A DNA stretch of 59,856 nt from Reyranellaceae bacterium (GTDB lineage: Bacteria > Pseudomonadota > Alphaproteobacteria > Reyranellales > Reyranellaceae), in the NCBI GenBank assembly GCA_022844045.1, contig JALHMM010000032.1, forward strand, positions 1-59,856, given 5' to 3'. Below are positions 16,429 through 24,471 of the stretch, piece by piece; position 1 is the stretch's first letter; the number at the start of each line of letters is the position of its first letter. Both the position numbers and the translations under genes were made by a program. A model generated the notes under the pieces. The model ran no database searches. It was not told the DNA's origin and saw only the letters and a list, made by a program, of their open reading frames with translations.

Positions 16429-17331
16429 GTGGCCGTCGCGCTGATCGCCCTCGACTGGGGCACGACATCGTTGCGTGGCTGGCTGATCGCGGTTGACGGC
16501 ACGATCCTCGATCGACGCGCCGGCGGTCCGGGCATCCTCGCCGTGCGCGACACCGACTTCGCCGCCGCCCATCGGCGGTTCGTCGATGGCTGGCCGCTTT
16601 TGCCGACACTGGCCTCGGGCATGATCGGCAGCAAGCAGGGCTGGATCGAGGCGCCATACGTGAGCTGCCCCGGCGGCTTCGCCGACCTCGCGCCCGGCCT
16701 GCGCGCGACGCTCGATGGTGCGCTGCGCGTCGTGCCGGGCATCGCCTGGCAGGTACCTGGCCTCGCCCCCGACGTGATGCGCGGCGAGGAGACGCAGATC
16801 TTCGGCGCGCTCGAGTCGGATGATGCGTCGGGCTTGTTCATTCTGCCGGGCACCCACAGCAAGTGGGCGCGCGTGACGGCGGGGCGCATCGCCGCCTTCG
16901 CCACCTTCATGACCGGCGAGATCTTCGCCGTGCTGCGCCAGCATTCCATTCTCGGCCGGCTGATGGCTGCTGACGCCATGCCCGATCTCAACGCCGCCGC
17001 CTTCGAGGCTGGCGCCGAGGTCGGCCTCAATCACAGTGACGACCTGCTGCACCGCTTGTTCGCGGTGCGCACGCTCGGGCTGTTCGAGCGGCTCTCGGCG
17101 ATCGACGCGCCGAGCTACCTCTCCGGCCTGCTGATCGGTGCCGAGATCGCTGCCGCACTGCAGCGCGAAGCGGTGGGCGGATCGCCGCCGACCCTGATCG
17201 GCGCCCGGCCGCTCTGCGCCGCCTATCAGCGTGTGCTGGCGGCGCAGGGCATCGCCGCGCGCATCGCCGGCGAGGACGTCACGCCGCGCGGCCTGTGGCG
17301 CATCGCGCGCGCCGCCGGCATGATCGGCTGA
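16429..17331 (+). CDS. dgoK: 2-dehydro-3-deoxygalactonokinase
   Basis: 300 residues, the usual size. It phosphorylates 2-keto-3-deoxygalactonate at O6 using ATP. ATP/sugar-kinase-fold motifs are ALDWGTTSLRGWLI (phosphate 1), ASGMIGSKQGW, MRGEETQIFGAL, LPGTHSKWARV and FATFMTGEIFAVL, all characteristic of DgoK. The start is a GTG placed directly after the TAG of the PrpF-family gene (zero spacing), and the ATG of the aldolase gene follows one base after this stop, so the three genes are clearly one operon. Confidence 0.93.
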   Translation: MAVALIALDWGTTSLRGWLIAVDGTILDRRAGGPGILAVRDTDFAAAHRRFVDGWPLLPTLASGMIGSKQGWIEAPYVSCPGGFADLAPGLRATLDGALRVVPGIAWQVPGLAPDVMRGEETQIFGALESDDASGLFILPGTHSKWARVTAGRIAAFATFMTGEIFAVLRQHSILGRLMAADAMPDLNAAAFEAGAEVGLNHSDDLLHRLFAVRTLGLFERLSAIDAPSYLSGLLIGAEIAAALQREAVGGSPPTLIGARPLCAAYQRVLAAQGIAARIAGEDVTPRGLWRIARAAGMIG

Positions 17332-17332
17332 C

Positions 17333-17965
17333 ATGGCAACCGACATTCTTCGCGCCGCGCTGGCGAAATGCCCCCTGATCGCGATCCTGCGCGGCATCAC
17401 GCCGGTGGAGGCGCCGGCGATCGGCGAAGCGCTGGTTGACGCGGGCTTTATCATCATCGAGGTGCCGCTGAACTCGCCGCGGCCGTTCGAGAGCATTGCA
17501 CGGCTTGCCCAGGCGTATCCGCTTCATGTGATCGGCGCTGGCACGGTGATGACCCCGGCCGACGTCGATCGCGTCGCCGAGGCCGGCGGCCGGCTGATCG
17601 TGATGCCGCACGCCGATCTCGATATCGTGCGCCACGCCCGCGCACGCGGCCTGGCCTGCCTGCCGGGCATCGCCACGCCGACCGAGGGCTTCGCCGCGCT
17701 GAAGGCCGGGGCGCACGGGCTGAAGCTGTTTCCCGGCGAGATGCTGACGCCGCCGGTGCTCAAGGCGCTGCGCGCGGTGTTCCCGAAAGACACGCTGATG
17801 CTGCCGGTGGGCGGTGTCAGCGATCGCACCATGCCGGCCTATTGGGAGGCGGGCGCCGATGGCTTCGGCATAGGCTCCTCGCTCTACAAGTCCGACATGA
17901 GCATGGCGGAGATCGCCAAGCGGGCGAAGGTGCTGACCGCCGCGGCGCGGCTGCTCAAACGATAA
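17333..17965 (+). CDS. dgoA: 2-dehydro-3-deoxy-6-phosphogalactonate aldolase
   Basis: 210 residues, class I KDPG/KDPGal aldolase of the Entner-Doudoroff type. It splits 2-keto-3-deoxy-6-phosphogalactonate into pyruvate and glyceraldehyde 3-phosphate. Motifs are AILRGITP (phosphate/carboxylate Arg), IIEVPLNSPRPFES (catalytic Glu; the LNSP form favours KDPGal over KDPG aldolase), IGAGTVMTPADV, CLPGIATPTEG, and HGLKLFPGE with the Schiff-base Lys. GGVSDRTMPAYWEAGADGFGIGSSLY is the C-terminal phosphate site. It directly follows the kinase that makes its substrate. No galactonate dehydratase is in the window, so the upstream step is encoded elsewhere. Confidence 0.93.
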   Translation: MATDILRAALAKCPLIAILRGITPVEAPAIGEALVDAGFIIIEVPLNSPRPFESIARLAQAYPLHVIGAGTVMTPADVDRVAEAGGRLIVMPHADLDIVRHARARGLACLPGIATPTEGFAALKAGAHGLKLFPGEMLTPPVLKALRAVFPKDTLMLPVGGVSDRTMPAYWEAGADGFGIGSSLYKSDMSMAEIAKRAKVLTAAARLLKR

Positions 17966-17982
17966 CCGACAGGAGGAATCCC

Positions 17983-18951
17983 ATGATTCGCAGACGCAGT
18001 GTGCTGGCCGGCGCGGCCGGCTTCACCATCGTGGCGCCCCAGGCTGTGCGTGCGCAGTCGGGCCAGACGGTGCGCATCATCGTGCCCTATGTCCCCGGCG
18101 GCGCCACCGACGTCACGGCGCGCATCATGGCGGAGAAGCTGACGCCGATCCTCGGCCAGCAGGTCATCGTCGAGAACCGCGCGGGCGGCAACACCATCGT
18201 CGGCATGGACATCGTCGCCAAGTCCAAGCCCGACGGCACGACCCTGCTGTTGGGTACCACGACGCTCGCGACCAACGCGGCGCTCGGCTTCAAGCAGCCC
18301 TACGATCCGCTCAAGGACTTCGCGCCGATCTCGACCATCGTCGACATTCCGCTGTTCGGCGCCATGAATGTCGATCTGCCGATGAAGAACTACGCGCAGT
18401 TCGCGGAGTGGGTGAACAAGCAGCCGCAGCGCGTGCGCTACGCCACCTCTGGTATCGGCAATATGCCGCACCTGTGGGCCGAGCAGTTCCGCAACCACGC
18501 CAAGCTCAACCTCGAGAACGTCGCCTACAAGGGCGCCACCGACGCGCTGCGCGACGTGATGGGCGGGCATGTCCCGTGCATCTTCGATGTCATCCTGCCG
18601 ACCGCGACCCATGTGAAGGCCGGCAAGATGACCGGCCTTCTGATCGCCGCGGATCGGCGCTCGCCGCTGGTGCCCGACGTGCCGACGGTGGGCGAGATCG
18701 GCCACAAGGGGATGGAGTCGGCGGTATTCTATGGCCTGGTGGCGCCGGCCGGGACGCCGCGCGCGACGATCGACCGACTGAACCAGGCGGTGGCCCAGAT
18801 CATCAAGGATCCGGAGACCAGCAAGCGCTTCGTCGACCTTGGCTACATCATCACCGGCAGCACGCCCGAGGCCTACCAGGCGTTGCTGGTCAAGGAGACC
18901 GAACGCTGGACGCGCGTGGTCAAGGAGAACGGCATCAAGGTCGAGACCTGA
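17983..18951 (+). CDS. Bug/TctC-family substrate-binding protein
   Basis: 322 residues. Periplasmic binding protein of the tripartite tricarboxylate transporter type. An AGGAGGAATCCC ribosome binding site precedes the ATG. The signal peptide MIRRRSVLAGAAGFTIVAP has twin arginines and may use Tat; cleavage is likely after VRAQ. The mature start QTVRIIVPYVPGGATDVTARIMAEKL and VENRAGGNTIVGMDIVAKSKPDG are the family hallmarks, and LVAPAGTPRATIDRLNQ lies near the C-terminus. No TctA/TctB membrane genes are adjacent, as is common for the many orphan Bug proteins. Its position after prpF-dgoK-dgoA suggests it binds the sugar acid or carboxylate used by that operon. Confidence 0.9.
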   Translation: MIRRRSVLAGAAGFTIVAPQAVRAQSGQTVRIIVPYVPGGATDVTARIMAEKLTPILGQQVIVENRAGGNTIVGMDIVAKSKPDGTTLLLGTTTLATNAALGFKQPYDPLKDFAPISTIVDIPLFGAMNVDLPMKNYAQFAEWVNKQPQRVRYATSGIGNMPHLWAEQFRNHAKLNLENVAYKGATDALRDVMGGHVPCIFDVILPTATHVKAGKMTGLLIAADRRSPLVPDVPTVGEIGHKGMESAVFYGLVAPAGTPRATIDRLNQAVAQIIKDPETSKRFVDLGYIITGSTPEAYQALLVKETERWTRVVKENGIKVET

Positions 18952-18958
18952 TCACTTG

Positions 18959-19024
18959 CTGTCGTCCCGAGCGGAGCGAGGATCTAGGAAGCCTTTGGAT
19001 CCCTCGGTACGCTCGGGATGACAG
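18959..19024. repeat. Palindromic repeat, family C, copy 1
   Basis: An imperfect inverted repeat: CTGTCGTCCCGAGCG and AGCGAGG on the left, CCTCG, CGCTCGGGATGACAG on the right. It fills the space between the Bug-type gene and the convergent GNAT gene, where it could serve as a terminator. The arm is shared with the element at 20463-20567. Confidence 0.75.
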
Positions 19025-19027
19025 AGG

Positions 19028-19558
19028 TTAACGCGGCAGCGAACTGTCACCATCACCCAGGTCGCGCTGCATCAGCACCGAGTCGACCCAGCGGCCGAAC
19101 TTGAAGCCGACCGAGCGGATGGTGCCGATCTCGCGGAAGCCGAACTTGGCGTGCAGGCCGATCGAGGCGGCGTTGGCGCTGTCGCCGATCACGGCGATCA
19201 TCTGGCGATAGCCCAGGGTCGTGCAGCGCTCGATCAGCACAGGCAGCAGCGCGGAGCCGATGCCACCGCGCCGCGCCTCCTGGTCGATATAGACCGAGTT
19301 CTCGACGGAAAAGCGGTAGGCCGGCCGCGGCCGGTAGGCGCTGACATACGCGTAGCCCAGCACGCGGCCCTCGGCCTCGGCGACGATGTAGGGGTAACCG
19401 GCGGCGAGGTAGCCAGCGCGCCGCTTGGTCATCTCCTGGAGCGACGGCGCTTCTTCCTCGAACGACGCCAGGCCGTGGCGCACGTGATAGCCGTAGATGG
19501 CGGTTATGGCGGGTAGGTCGTCGTCGCGCGAATCGCGCACGGTGAGCGGCGAAGTCAT
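19028..19558 (-). CDS. GNAT acetyltransferase, phosphinothricin/methionine sulfoximine type
   Basis: 176 residues, the typical size of PAT/MddA-like enzymes that acetylate the amino group of phosphinothricin, methionine sulfoximine or methionine sulfone. The GNAT core is complete: VRDSRDDDLPAITAIYGYHV at the N-terminus, FEEEAPSLQEM, then RFSVENSVYIDQEARRGGIGSALL, whose R-x-x-G-x-G/A acetyl-CoA loop is here RRGGIGSA, and GDSANAASIGLHAKFGFREIG. The SVY-x-D strand before the CoA loop is characteristic of the PAT group. It is convergent with the Bug-type gene and monocistronic. Confidence 0.88.
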   Translation of the reverse strand: MTSPLTVRDSRDDDLPAITAIYGYHVRHGLASFEEEAPSLQEMTKRRAGYLAAGYPYIVAEAEGRVLGYAYVSAYRPRPAYRFSVENSVYIDQEARRGGIGSALLPVLIERCTTLGYRQMIAVIGDSANAASIGLHAKFGFREIGTIRSVGFKFGRWVDSVLMQRDLGDGDSSLPR

Positions 19559-19600
19559 GCGCGACAGGGTGCCCGAAGCGCTTCTACTTGTCCAGACAAG

Positions 19601-19966
19601 TCAGGCTTGCGTCGGTGGAATCTCGCTCAACGAGAAGAACACCTGTCTTCCCGCCGCGCGGGCCAGCGCCACCATCTCGTCGGCGCCGGCCGAAGGGCCG
19701 CCGATGCGCAGGCAGCCATCGCACTTGGCGACCAGGCGGCGGGCCACGGGATGGAAGATCTCGTTGAACACCGCATCGCCGATGCCGGTCGAGCCGGCGT
19801 GCTCGATCAGCGGCAGGGCGTACCATTCGCCCAGCACCGGCAGGTGGCCGGCGCGAAACAGCTCAAGCGCTGCGTCCATCATGGCGCGCACATTGGCGGC
19901 GATCTTGAGCGGATCGTCGCCGGTGCCGGAGCGGTAGGGGCCGGCGACCAGGATCATCAGGGGCAT
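19601..19966 (-). CDS. DUF4406-type protein (deoxyribosyltransferase-like fold)
   Basis: About 121 residues from the ATG of MPLMILVAGPYRSG. The start is one base from the aroQ stop (TGACATG), so the two are co-transcribed. The opening strand ILVAGPYRSGT, followed by ANVRAMMDAALELFRAGHLPVLGEWYALPL and a final DGCLRIGGPSAGADEMVALARAAG, matches the compact Rossmann-like fold shared by nucleoside 2-deoxyribosyltransferases and DUF4406 proteins. The catalytic Glu of true deoxyribosyltransferases may correspond to the Glu of ADEM, but activity is unproven. An upstream-extended frame to 20068 would run inside aroQ and is not needed. Confidence 0.72.
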   Translation of the reverse strand: MPLMILVAGPYRSGTGDDPLKIAANVRAMMDAALELFRAGHLPVLGEWYALPLIEHAGSTGIGDAVFNEIFHPVARRLVAKCDGCLRIGGPSAGADEMVALARAAGRQVFFSLSEIPPTQA

Positions 19967-19967
19967 G

Positions 19968-20447
19968 TCAGCGCGGTCCGGTGCGCAGCGGCGCCGACCA
20001 TGATTCCGGCAGCTGGCCGACGAGACGCACCGTCGCCTGCATGGCGACGATGTAGCCGTAGGGTCCAAGGCCGGCGATCACCGCGGTGACCGCGCTCGAC
20101 AGCTTGGAGTGGCGGTGCAGCTCGTCGCGCGCGTGGATGTTGGAGATGTGCACCTCGATGATCGGCCCCTCGAACATCTTCAGCGCGTCGTAGATGGCGA
20201 TCGAGGTGAAGGAGTAGGCGGCCGGGTTGATGATGATCGCATCGGCCGTCTCACGTGCGGACTGGATCAGCTCGACGATCGCGCCCTCGTGGTTGGACTG
20301 GTGGCAGGCGAGCGATACGCCGAGCTGTTGCGCCAGCTCGCGGCAACTGGCCTCGATGGCGCCCAAGGTCGTCGTGCCGTAGATGTGCGGCTCGCGCACG
20401 CCGAGCATGTTGAGGTTCGGCCCGTTGATGATCATCAGCCGGCTCAT
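19968..20447 (-). CDS. aroQ: 3-dehydroquinate dehydratase, type II
   Basis: 159 residues, a dodecameric type II enzyme that dehydrates 3-dehydroquinate in the shikimate pathway. Hallmarks are IINGPNLNMLGVREPHIYG (with the active Tyr of the lid loop), CHQSNHEGAIVELIQ, IINPAAYSFTSIAIYDAL and EVHISNIHARDELHRHS (catalytic His). The C-terminus, with AGLGPYGYIVAM, is also standard. AAGGAG lies eight bases before the ATG. The family C repeat lies just upstream, and a DUF4406 gene follows one base after the stop. Confidence 0.95.
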   Translation of the reverse strand: MSRLMIINGPNLNMLGVREPHIYGTTTLGAIEASCRELAQQLGVSLACHQSNHEGAIVELIQSARETADAIIINPAAYSFTSIAIYDALKMFEGPIIEVHISNIHARDELHRHSKLSSAVTAVIAGLGPYGYIVAMQATVRLVGQLPESWSAPLRTGPR

Positions 20448-20462
20448 CGCATTCTCCTTACT

Positions 20463-20567
20463 CTGTCGTCCTGAGCGCAGCGAAGGACCTCGCGGTGGTG
20501 CGATCGATCACGACGCCAGGTGATGAACGCGATACCGCGAGATCCTTCGCTTCGCTCAGGATGACGG
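20463..20567. repeat. Palindromic repeat, family C, copy 2
   Basis: Left arm CTGTCGTCCTGAGCG, AGCGAAGGA, CTCGCGGT. The right arm is the near-exact complement ACCGCGAG, TCCTTCGCT, CGCTCAGGATGAC. A roughly 35-base centre separates the arms. It occupies the whole gap between aroQ and the sulfatase stop. Same family as 18959-19024 but with a longer centre. Confidence 0.8.
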
Positions 20568-20573
20568 TGGAAC

Positions 20574-22121
20574 TTACACGCTCGCCACAGCTTCTAGCCT
20601 GGGTGAGCGCTCGGGTGGCAGGTTGGCGTAGAGATCGGCGATCAGGTCCTTCTTGCGCGCCTGCCAGGCCGGCTCGTGCCACAGATTGCGCCGTTGCAGC
20701 GGATCGTTGGCGCAATCGTAGAGTTCGCCGACCGAGCCGTCGCCGTCGTAGAGCGAGCTCTTCTCGTAGACGGTGCAGACCAGCCCGTCGCGATAGATCG
20801 TGCGCAAGTGCAGGCTGGTGCCTTTGAACTCGCTGTCCCATTCGGTGATGACGCGTTCGCGCTTCTGCGTCTCGGCCTGCGTCGCGCTCGCTGGCAACGG
20901 CTTGCCCTGCATCCACTGCGGCACGTCGAGGCCGGCGATGGCGCAGAAGGTCGGCGCGAGATCGAGCTGGCCGACCGGTTGATCGACGACGGCGGGCGCC
21001 ACGCCCGTGCTCTTGGCCGGCTTCCAGATGAAGGGCAGGCGCATCAGCGCGTCGACGTGATAGGGCCCCTTGAACAGCAGGCCGAAATCGCCCTGCAGTT
21101 CGCCGTGATCAGTGGTGTAGAGCACGTCGGTGTCGTCGGCCCAGCCGCGCCTGACGATGGCGCCCCACACCCGCCCGCAGGCGTCGTCAATGAGCTCGTT
21201 CTCGACATGGGTGAGCGCGTTGATTTCGCGCAGCTGGTCGGCGCTGAGATTGGCCGGCACGAAGTCCGGCGGCGCCTCGAAGCAGGTCACCGTACGGCCC
21301 TCGTACCAGTCGCGCCAGTGCTTGGGCTTGTCGGCCATCATCGCCAGAGCCGCCGCGCGATCGGCCGGCCAGTTCGCCGGCAGCTTCTCGCGTCGCCAGG
21401 GATGGCGGCCAATCTCGGACTGCGGCGGATCCCAGGGATGATGCGGATCAGGGAAGCTCACCCAGCAGAACCAATCACTATCCTGAGGCAATGAATCCAG
21501 CCAGGCGATGGTGCGGTCGGCCACCCAGTCGGTGTGATAGAGGCGGCGATCGACCGGGTTGTGCTTGACTTGGATCGCGCCGGTATCGCCGCCGCCGGCC
21601 GAGTCCTGCTCCAGGCTGGGCAGCTTCAGCACGTTGTAGAAGCCGTCGACCGTCTGCGGGTGGTTCTTCGCCAGCCACTGCGGATAGTGCAGGGGGCCGC
21701 GCGCGCCGTGCGCGGCCAGCTCCATGTGGTCGAAGCCGCGATGGGGGCCGTGCTCGCCCAGCCGCCCCATGCGGTTCTCGTAGAAGCGCCCCTTGGGGTC
21801 GAGGAAAGGCTCGAAATGTGCCTTGCCGATCAGCGCCGTGCGATAGCCGGCTTTCTCCTTCAGATACGCCGCGACGCTGGGCGAATCCTCTGGCAGCGGC
21901 ACGCCGTTCATCCACACGCCGTGCGTGCGGACATACTGCCCGGTGATCATCGTCGAGCGCGCCGGCATGCAGACTACCGCCTGCGCGTGGCCGCGCGTGA
22001 AGCGCATGCCCTCGGCCGCCCAGCGGTCGACAACCGGCGTGCGCGCCACCGTGCCACCATTGCAGCCCAGCGCGTCGTAGCGCTGCTGGTCGGTGGTGAT
22101 GAACAGGATCTTGCGGCCCAT
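20574..22121 (-). CDS. Sulfatase (formylglycine-dependent)
   Basis: About 515 residues, alkaline-phosphatase-superfamily sulfatase. The N-terminus ILFITTDQQRYDALGCNGG carries the metal-binding Asp. The modification motif is VCMPARSTMITGQ, a C-x-P-x-R site where Cys becomes formylglycine. YTTDHGELQGDFGLLFKGPYH holds the second Asp-His metal pair and the Lys of the active site. There is no signal peptide, so it acts in the cytoplasm, as many choline-sulfatase and phosphonate-monoester-hydrolase-like proteins do. The ATG at 22121 follows an AGGGGGG ribosome binding site; the frame extends seven codons further up. The substrate is not evident, and no separate maturase is nearby. Confidence 0.9.
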   Translation of the reverse strand: MGRKILFITTDQQRYDALGCNGGTVARTPVVDRWAAEGMRFTRGHAQAVVCMPARSTMITGQYVRTHGVWMNGVPLPEDSPSVAAYLKEKAGYRTALIGKAHFEPFLDPKGRFYENRMGRLGEHGPHRGFDHMELAAHGARGPLHYPQWLAKNHPQTVDGFYNVLKLPSLEQDSAGGGDTGAIQVKHNPVDRRLYHTDWVADRTIAWLDSLPQDSDWFCWVSFPDPHHPWDPPQSEIGRHPWRREKLPANWPADRAAALAMMADKPKHWRDWYEGRTVTCFEAPPDFVPANLSADQLREINALTHVENELIDDACGRVWGAIVRRGWADDTDVLYTTDHGELQGDFGLLFKGPYHVDALMRLPFIWKPAKSTGVAPAVVDQPVGQLDLAPTFCAIAGLDVPQWMQGKPLPASATQAETQKRERVITEWDSEFKGTSLHLRTIYRDGLVCTVYEKSSLYDGDGSVGELYDCANDPLQRRNLWHEPAWQARKKDLIADLYANLPPERSPRLEAVASV

Positions 22122-22146
22122 GTCGGTTCCCCCCTGTTTCAATCAC

Positions 22147-22291
22147 TACCTTCCCCCGCCTTGCGGGGGAAGGTGCCCGAAGGGCGGATGGGGGTGTGGG
22201 CATAGCGGTCAGTCACGGACGTGGAGTGGTCGCACCAACCACCCCCATCCGGCGCTTCGCGCCACCTTCCCCCCGCCAGCGGGGGAAGGTA
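22147..22291. repeat. Paired palindromic repeat, family A, copy 1
   Basis: Two hairpins in inverted orientation. The left has TTCCCCCGC/GCGGGGGAA, then gcccgaagggcggatgggggt. The right has acccccatccggcgcttcgcgcc followed by another ttcccc/gggggaa hairpin. About 40 bases lie between. It fills the gap between the sulfatase promoter side and the GNAT stop. Further copies are at 25466 and 53499, with a half copy at 23681. Confidence 0.85.
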
Positions 22292-22292
22292 G

Positions 22293-22790
22293 TCATCCCT
22301 GATCGCTTGCTTCGTCGGCAAGGTCCTCGAACGGCGCGCCGAAGAGGACATGCGCCATGGTCGGGACCTGAATGGCGCCGAGCTTCTTGTAAAAGGCCAG
22401 CGCGCGGGCGTTGGTCGGCTTGGCGACCCACCAGACGAAGACGTCGCCCTGCTTCTTCGCCTCGCGCATGACCGCGGCCATCAGCCGGCGCGCCACACCC
22501 TCGCCGCGCACGCTCTCCTCGACGATGATGTCGTTGAGATACAAGCCGCGCGCGGCGTTGGCGGTGTCGTAGCTGTCGTGGAACATCACATAGCCCACGA
22601 CCTTGTTTGCGATCTCGGCGACCAGCACGCGCACACGCGGATCGTCGAACACCGCCTGGCGCATGGCCTGCGGCGTGAAGTTGCCCGTCGGCTCGTTGTC
22701 GTGCAGGCTGAGCGCGTGCGCCAGCGCGGTGACCGCGTCGGCGTCGTCCGGCCGAGCTGGCCTGATCGTGATGCGCTCAGAAGAAGTCAA
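22293..22790 (-). CDS. GNAT-family N-acetyltransferase
   Basis: 165 residues. The GNAT pattern is ITIRPARPDDADAVTALAHAL, RVLVAEIANKVVGYVMFHDSYDT, LYLNDIIVEESVRGEGVARRLMAAVMREA (acetyl-CoA loop R-G-x-G-x-A) and NARALAFYKKLGA. The LNDIIVxxxxRGxG layout resembles spermidine/spermine- and diamine-type acetyltransferases, but the substrate is uncertain. The only start in frame is a TTG at 22790 inside the 3' end of rlmB, giving a 14-base overlap and probable translational coupling. Confidence 0.85.
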   Translation of the reverse strand: MTSSERITIRPARPDDADAVTALAHALSLHDNEPTGNFTPQAMRQAVFDDPRVRVLVAEIANKVVGYVMFHDSYDTANAARGLYLNDIIVEESVRGEGVARRLMAAVMREAKKQGDVFVWWVAKPTNARALAFYKKLGAIQVPTMAHVLFGAPFEDLADEASDQG

Positions 22791-23631
22791 GCGTCAGCCC
22801 GTCCTTTCGGTCGCGCACCAGCTCGTAGAGCGCCACGGCGGTGGCGTTGGACACGTTGAGGCTGGGCATCGAGCCGCGCATCGGCAGGCGCGCCAGCAGA
22901 TCGCAATGCTCCAGGGTCAGCCGACGCAGGCCTTCGCCCTCGGCGCCCATGACCAGCACGATGCGCCCGTCATGCTTGGCGGCCGCCAGGCTCTGGTTGC
23001 CGCGCTCGTCCAGCCCGATGACCCAGAAACCGGCCTCCTTCAGCTCGCGCAGCGTGCGCGCGAGGTTGGTGGCGCGCATCAAGGGGATGCGTTCCAGCGC
23101 GCCTGATGCCGCCTTGGCCAAGGTGCCGGTCTCATCCGGCGCGTTGCGCTCGGTGACCAGCACACCGGCGGCGCCGAAGGCCTCGGCCGAGCGCAGGATG
23201 GCGCCGACATTGTGCGGGTCGGTGACCTGGTCGAGGGCCACGACCACGGCCTTCTCGCCGCCGCGCGCCAGGATGTCGTCGAGCGTCGGCTCGGGCAGGG
23301 CGCCGACCGCCGCCAGCAGGCCCTGATGCACCGCGCCGCCGGCGAGCGCGGCGGCGATGCGATCGCGCGTCACGATCTCGGGCTGCGGCAGGGCGCGGTC
23401 TTTCAGGTCGACCTTCGCCAGATCCTCCTGCAGGCGCTCGGCCGCCTCCGCCGTGGCCATCACGCGGAACACCCGGCGCTGCGGGTTGGCCAGCGCCGCC
23501 GCCACGGGGTGGCGGCCGAACAGCCAGACCTGGCCGCCGCCGGGCGCGCCGCCGCGCTCGCGTTCGAAGACGCGCGGTTCAGGGGCACGGGACGGCCGAC
23601 GGCCGCCACGATCATGAGGACGATGAGCCAT
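22777..23631 (-). CDS. rlmB: 23S rRNA 2'-O-methyltransferase, TrmH/RlmB family
   Basis: 284 residues. It methylates a ribose 2'-OH in 23S rRNA (G2251 in E. coli RlmB) using S-adenosylmethionine. The first 35 residues are a basic tail (RGGRRPSRAPEPR). The substrate-binding domain starts with VWLFGRHPVAAALANPQR. The SPOUT knot motifs are in order: DQVTDPHNVGAILRSAEAFG, LVMGAEGEGLRRL and SLNVSNATAVALYEL. The first contains the catalytic Arg and Asn. The 3' end overlaps the GNAT gene that follows on the same strand. Confidence 0.92.
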   Translation of the reverse strand: MAHRPHDRGGRRPSRAPEPRVFERERGGAPGGGQVWLFGRHPVAAALANPQRRVFRVMATAEAAERLQEDLAKVDLKDRALPQPEIVTRDRIAAALAGGAVHQGLLAAVGALPEPTLDDILARGGEKAVVVALDQVTDPHNVGAILRSAEAFGAAGVLVTERNAPDETGTLAKAASGALERIPLMRATNLARTLRELKEAGFWVIGLDERGNQSLAAAKHDGRIVLVMGAEGEGLRRLTLEHCDLLARLPMRGSMPSLNVSNATAVALYELVRDRKDGLTLDFF

Positions 23632-23680
23632 GGCCGCGCGCTATAGCCGCCACGGGCCGGCAACGCAAATGGCTGAAGTA

Positions 23681-23705
23681 TCTTCCCCCGGAGGGAGAAG
23701 GGAAG
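23681..23705. repeat. Half copy of repeat family A
   Basis: TCTTCCCCCGGAGGGAGAAGG resembles one hairpin of the paired elements at 22147 and 53499 but lacks the second arm. It lies between the stop of the EEP-family gene and the start of rlmB. Confidence 0.5.
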
Positions 23706-23707
23706 AG

Positions 23708-24433
23708 TTACACCGCGACATCGACGATCACCGGCACATGGTCGCTCAGCCCGGCGCCGCACCACGGCTCGAAGGCGCCGATATCGAGCGTGGTGATTCG
23801 GCCGACCCAGGTCTCGGGCAGGAAGACGTAGTCGATGTGGTAGGTCGGCCCGTCGTGCGTGCGGTCGCGCCAGTAGATCGTAGGCGTGGACTCCTGGCCA
23901 TGCGCCTCGCCGCGTACGGCGTGGTAGGCGCTGACCAGGCCCAGCTCGGCCATCAGCCTTACCGTCGTCGCGTGATTGCCGCGCCAGCCGGGCTTGTCCC
24001 AGATCACGTTGTGATTGAGGTCGCCGGCGATGATCGCCGGCCGCTCGGTCAGCAGGTCGCGATAGCGGCTGAGCGCGCGGCGCAGCGGACCCAGCCGGTA
24101 CTTGCGCAGGCCGCCCGAATTCACCCAGGCGGCGAGCAGCGTGAAGCGCACCGGTCCCTCGACACGCACCGGGGCGAGGTAGCGCAGATTGGCGTCGTAG
24201 GTGTCGCAAAGCCGCGCGCTGTAGCCGTTGAAGGCCAGCACCGCGAGGCCCTTGTGCGGGTTGCGGCCGATCCACACTGGATCATCAGGCAACCAATCGC
24301 GGCTCGAGCGCTGGCGCAGCAAATCGGGCCGGGCGCATTCGCTGATCACGGCGATGTCCGGCCGCAGGTCGAGCAGCGCGCCGACCTTGCGCTCCAGCGC
24401 CATGTTGCAGTTCCATGCGACGATCCGCATCAT
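23708..24433 (-). CDS. Endonuclease/exonuclease/phosphatase family protein
   Basis: About 241 residues. The DNase I-like fold is shown by MRIVAWNCNM (metal-site Asn), DIAVISECARPD (catalytic Glu), AIIAGDLNHNVIWD (GDxN motif), TYHIDYVFLP (IDYVF) and LSDHVPVIVDVAV (SDHxPV, general-base His). All residues needed for phosphodiester or phosphomonoester hydrolysis are present. There is no signal peptide, so it acts inside the cell; the substrate (DNA, phosphoinositide-like or other) is unknown. The start at MMRIVAWNCN avoids an 11-residue non-conserved extension. It is divergent from the dehydrogenase gene, with about 38 bases between. Confidence 0.87.
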   Translation of the reverse strand: MMRIVAWNCNMALERKVGALLDLRPDIAVISECARPDLLRQRSSRDWLPDDPVWIGRNPHKGLAVLAFNGYSARLCDTYDANLRYLAPVRVEGPVRFTLLAAWVNSGGLRKYRLGPLRRALSRYRDLLTERPAIIAGDLNHNVIWDKPGWRGNHATTVRLMAELGLVSAYHAVRGEAHGQESTPTIYWRDRTHDGPTYHIDYVFLPETWVGRITTLDIGAFEPWCGAGLSDHVPVIVDVAV

Positions 24434-24471
24434 CGGCAGAAGACCCGATGCGGGAAGGGGAGTCACCAGTC

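Noticed and set aside
15136..17496. 786-codon minus-strand frame opposite prpF and dgoK
   Set aside because: Covers two well-defined genes with conserved motifs on the other strand, and has no ribosome binding site or domain.
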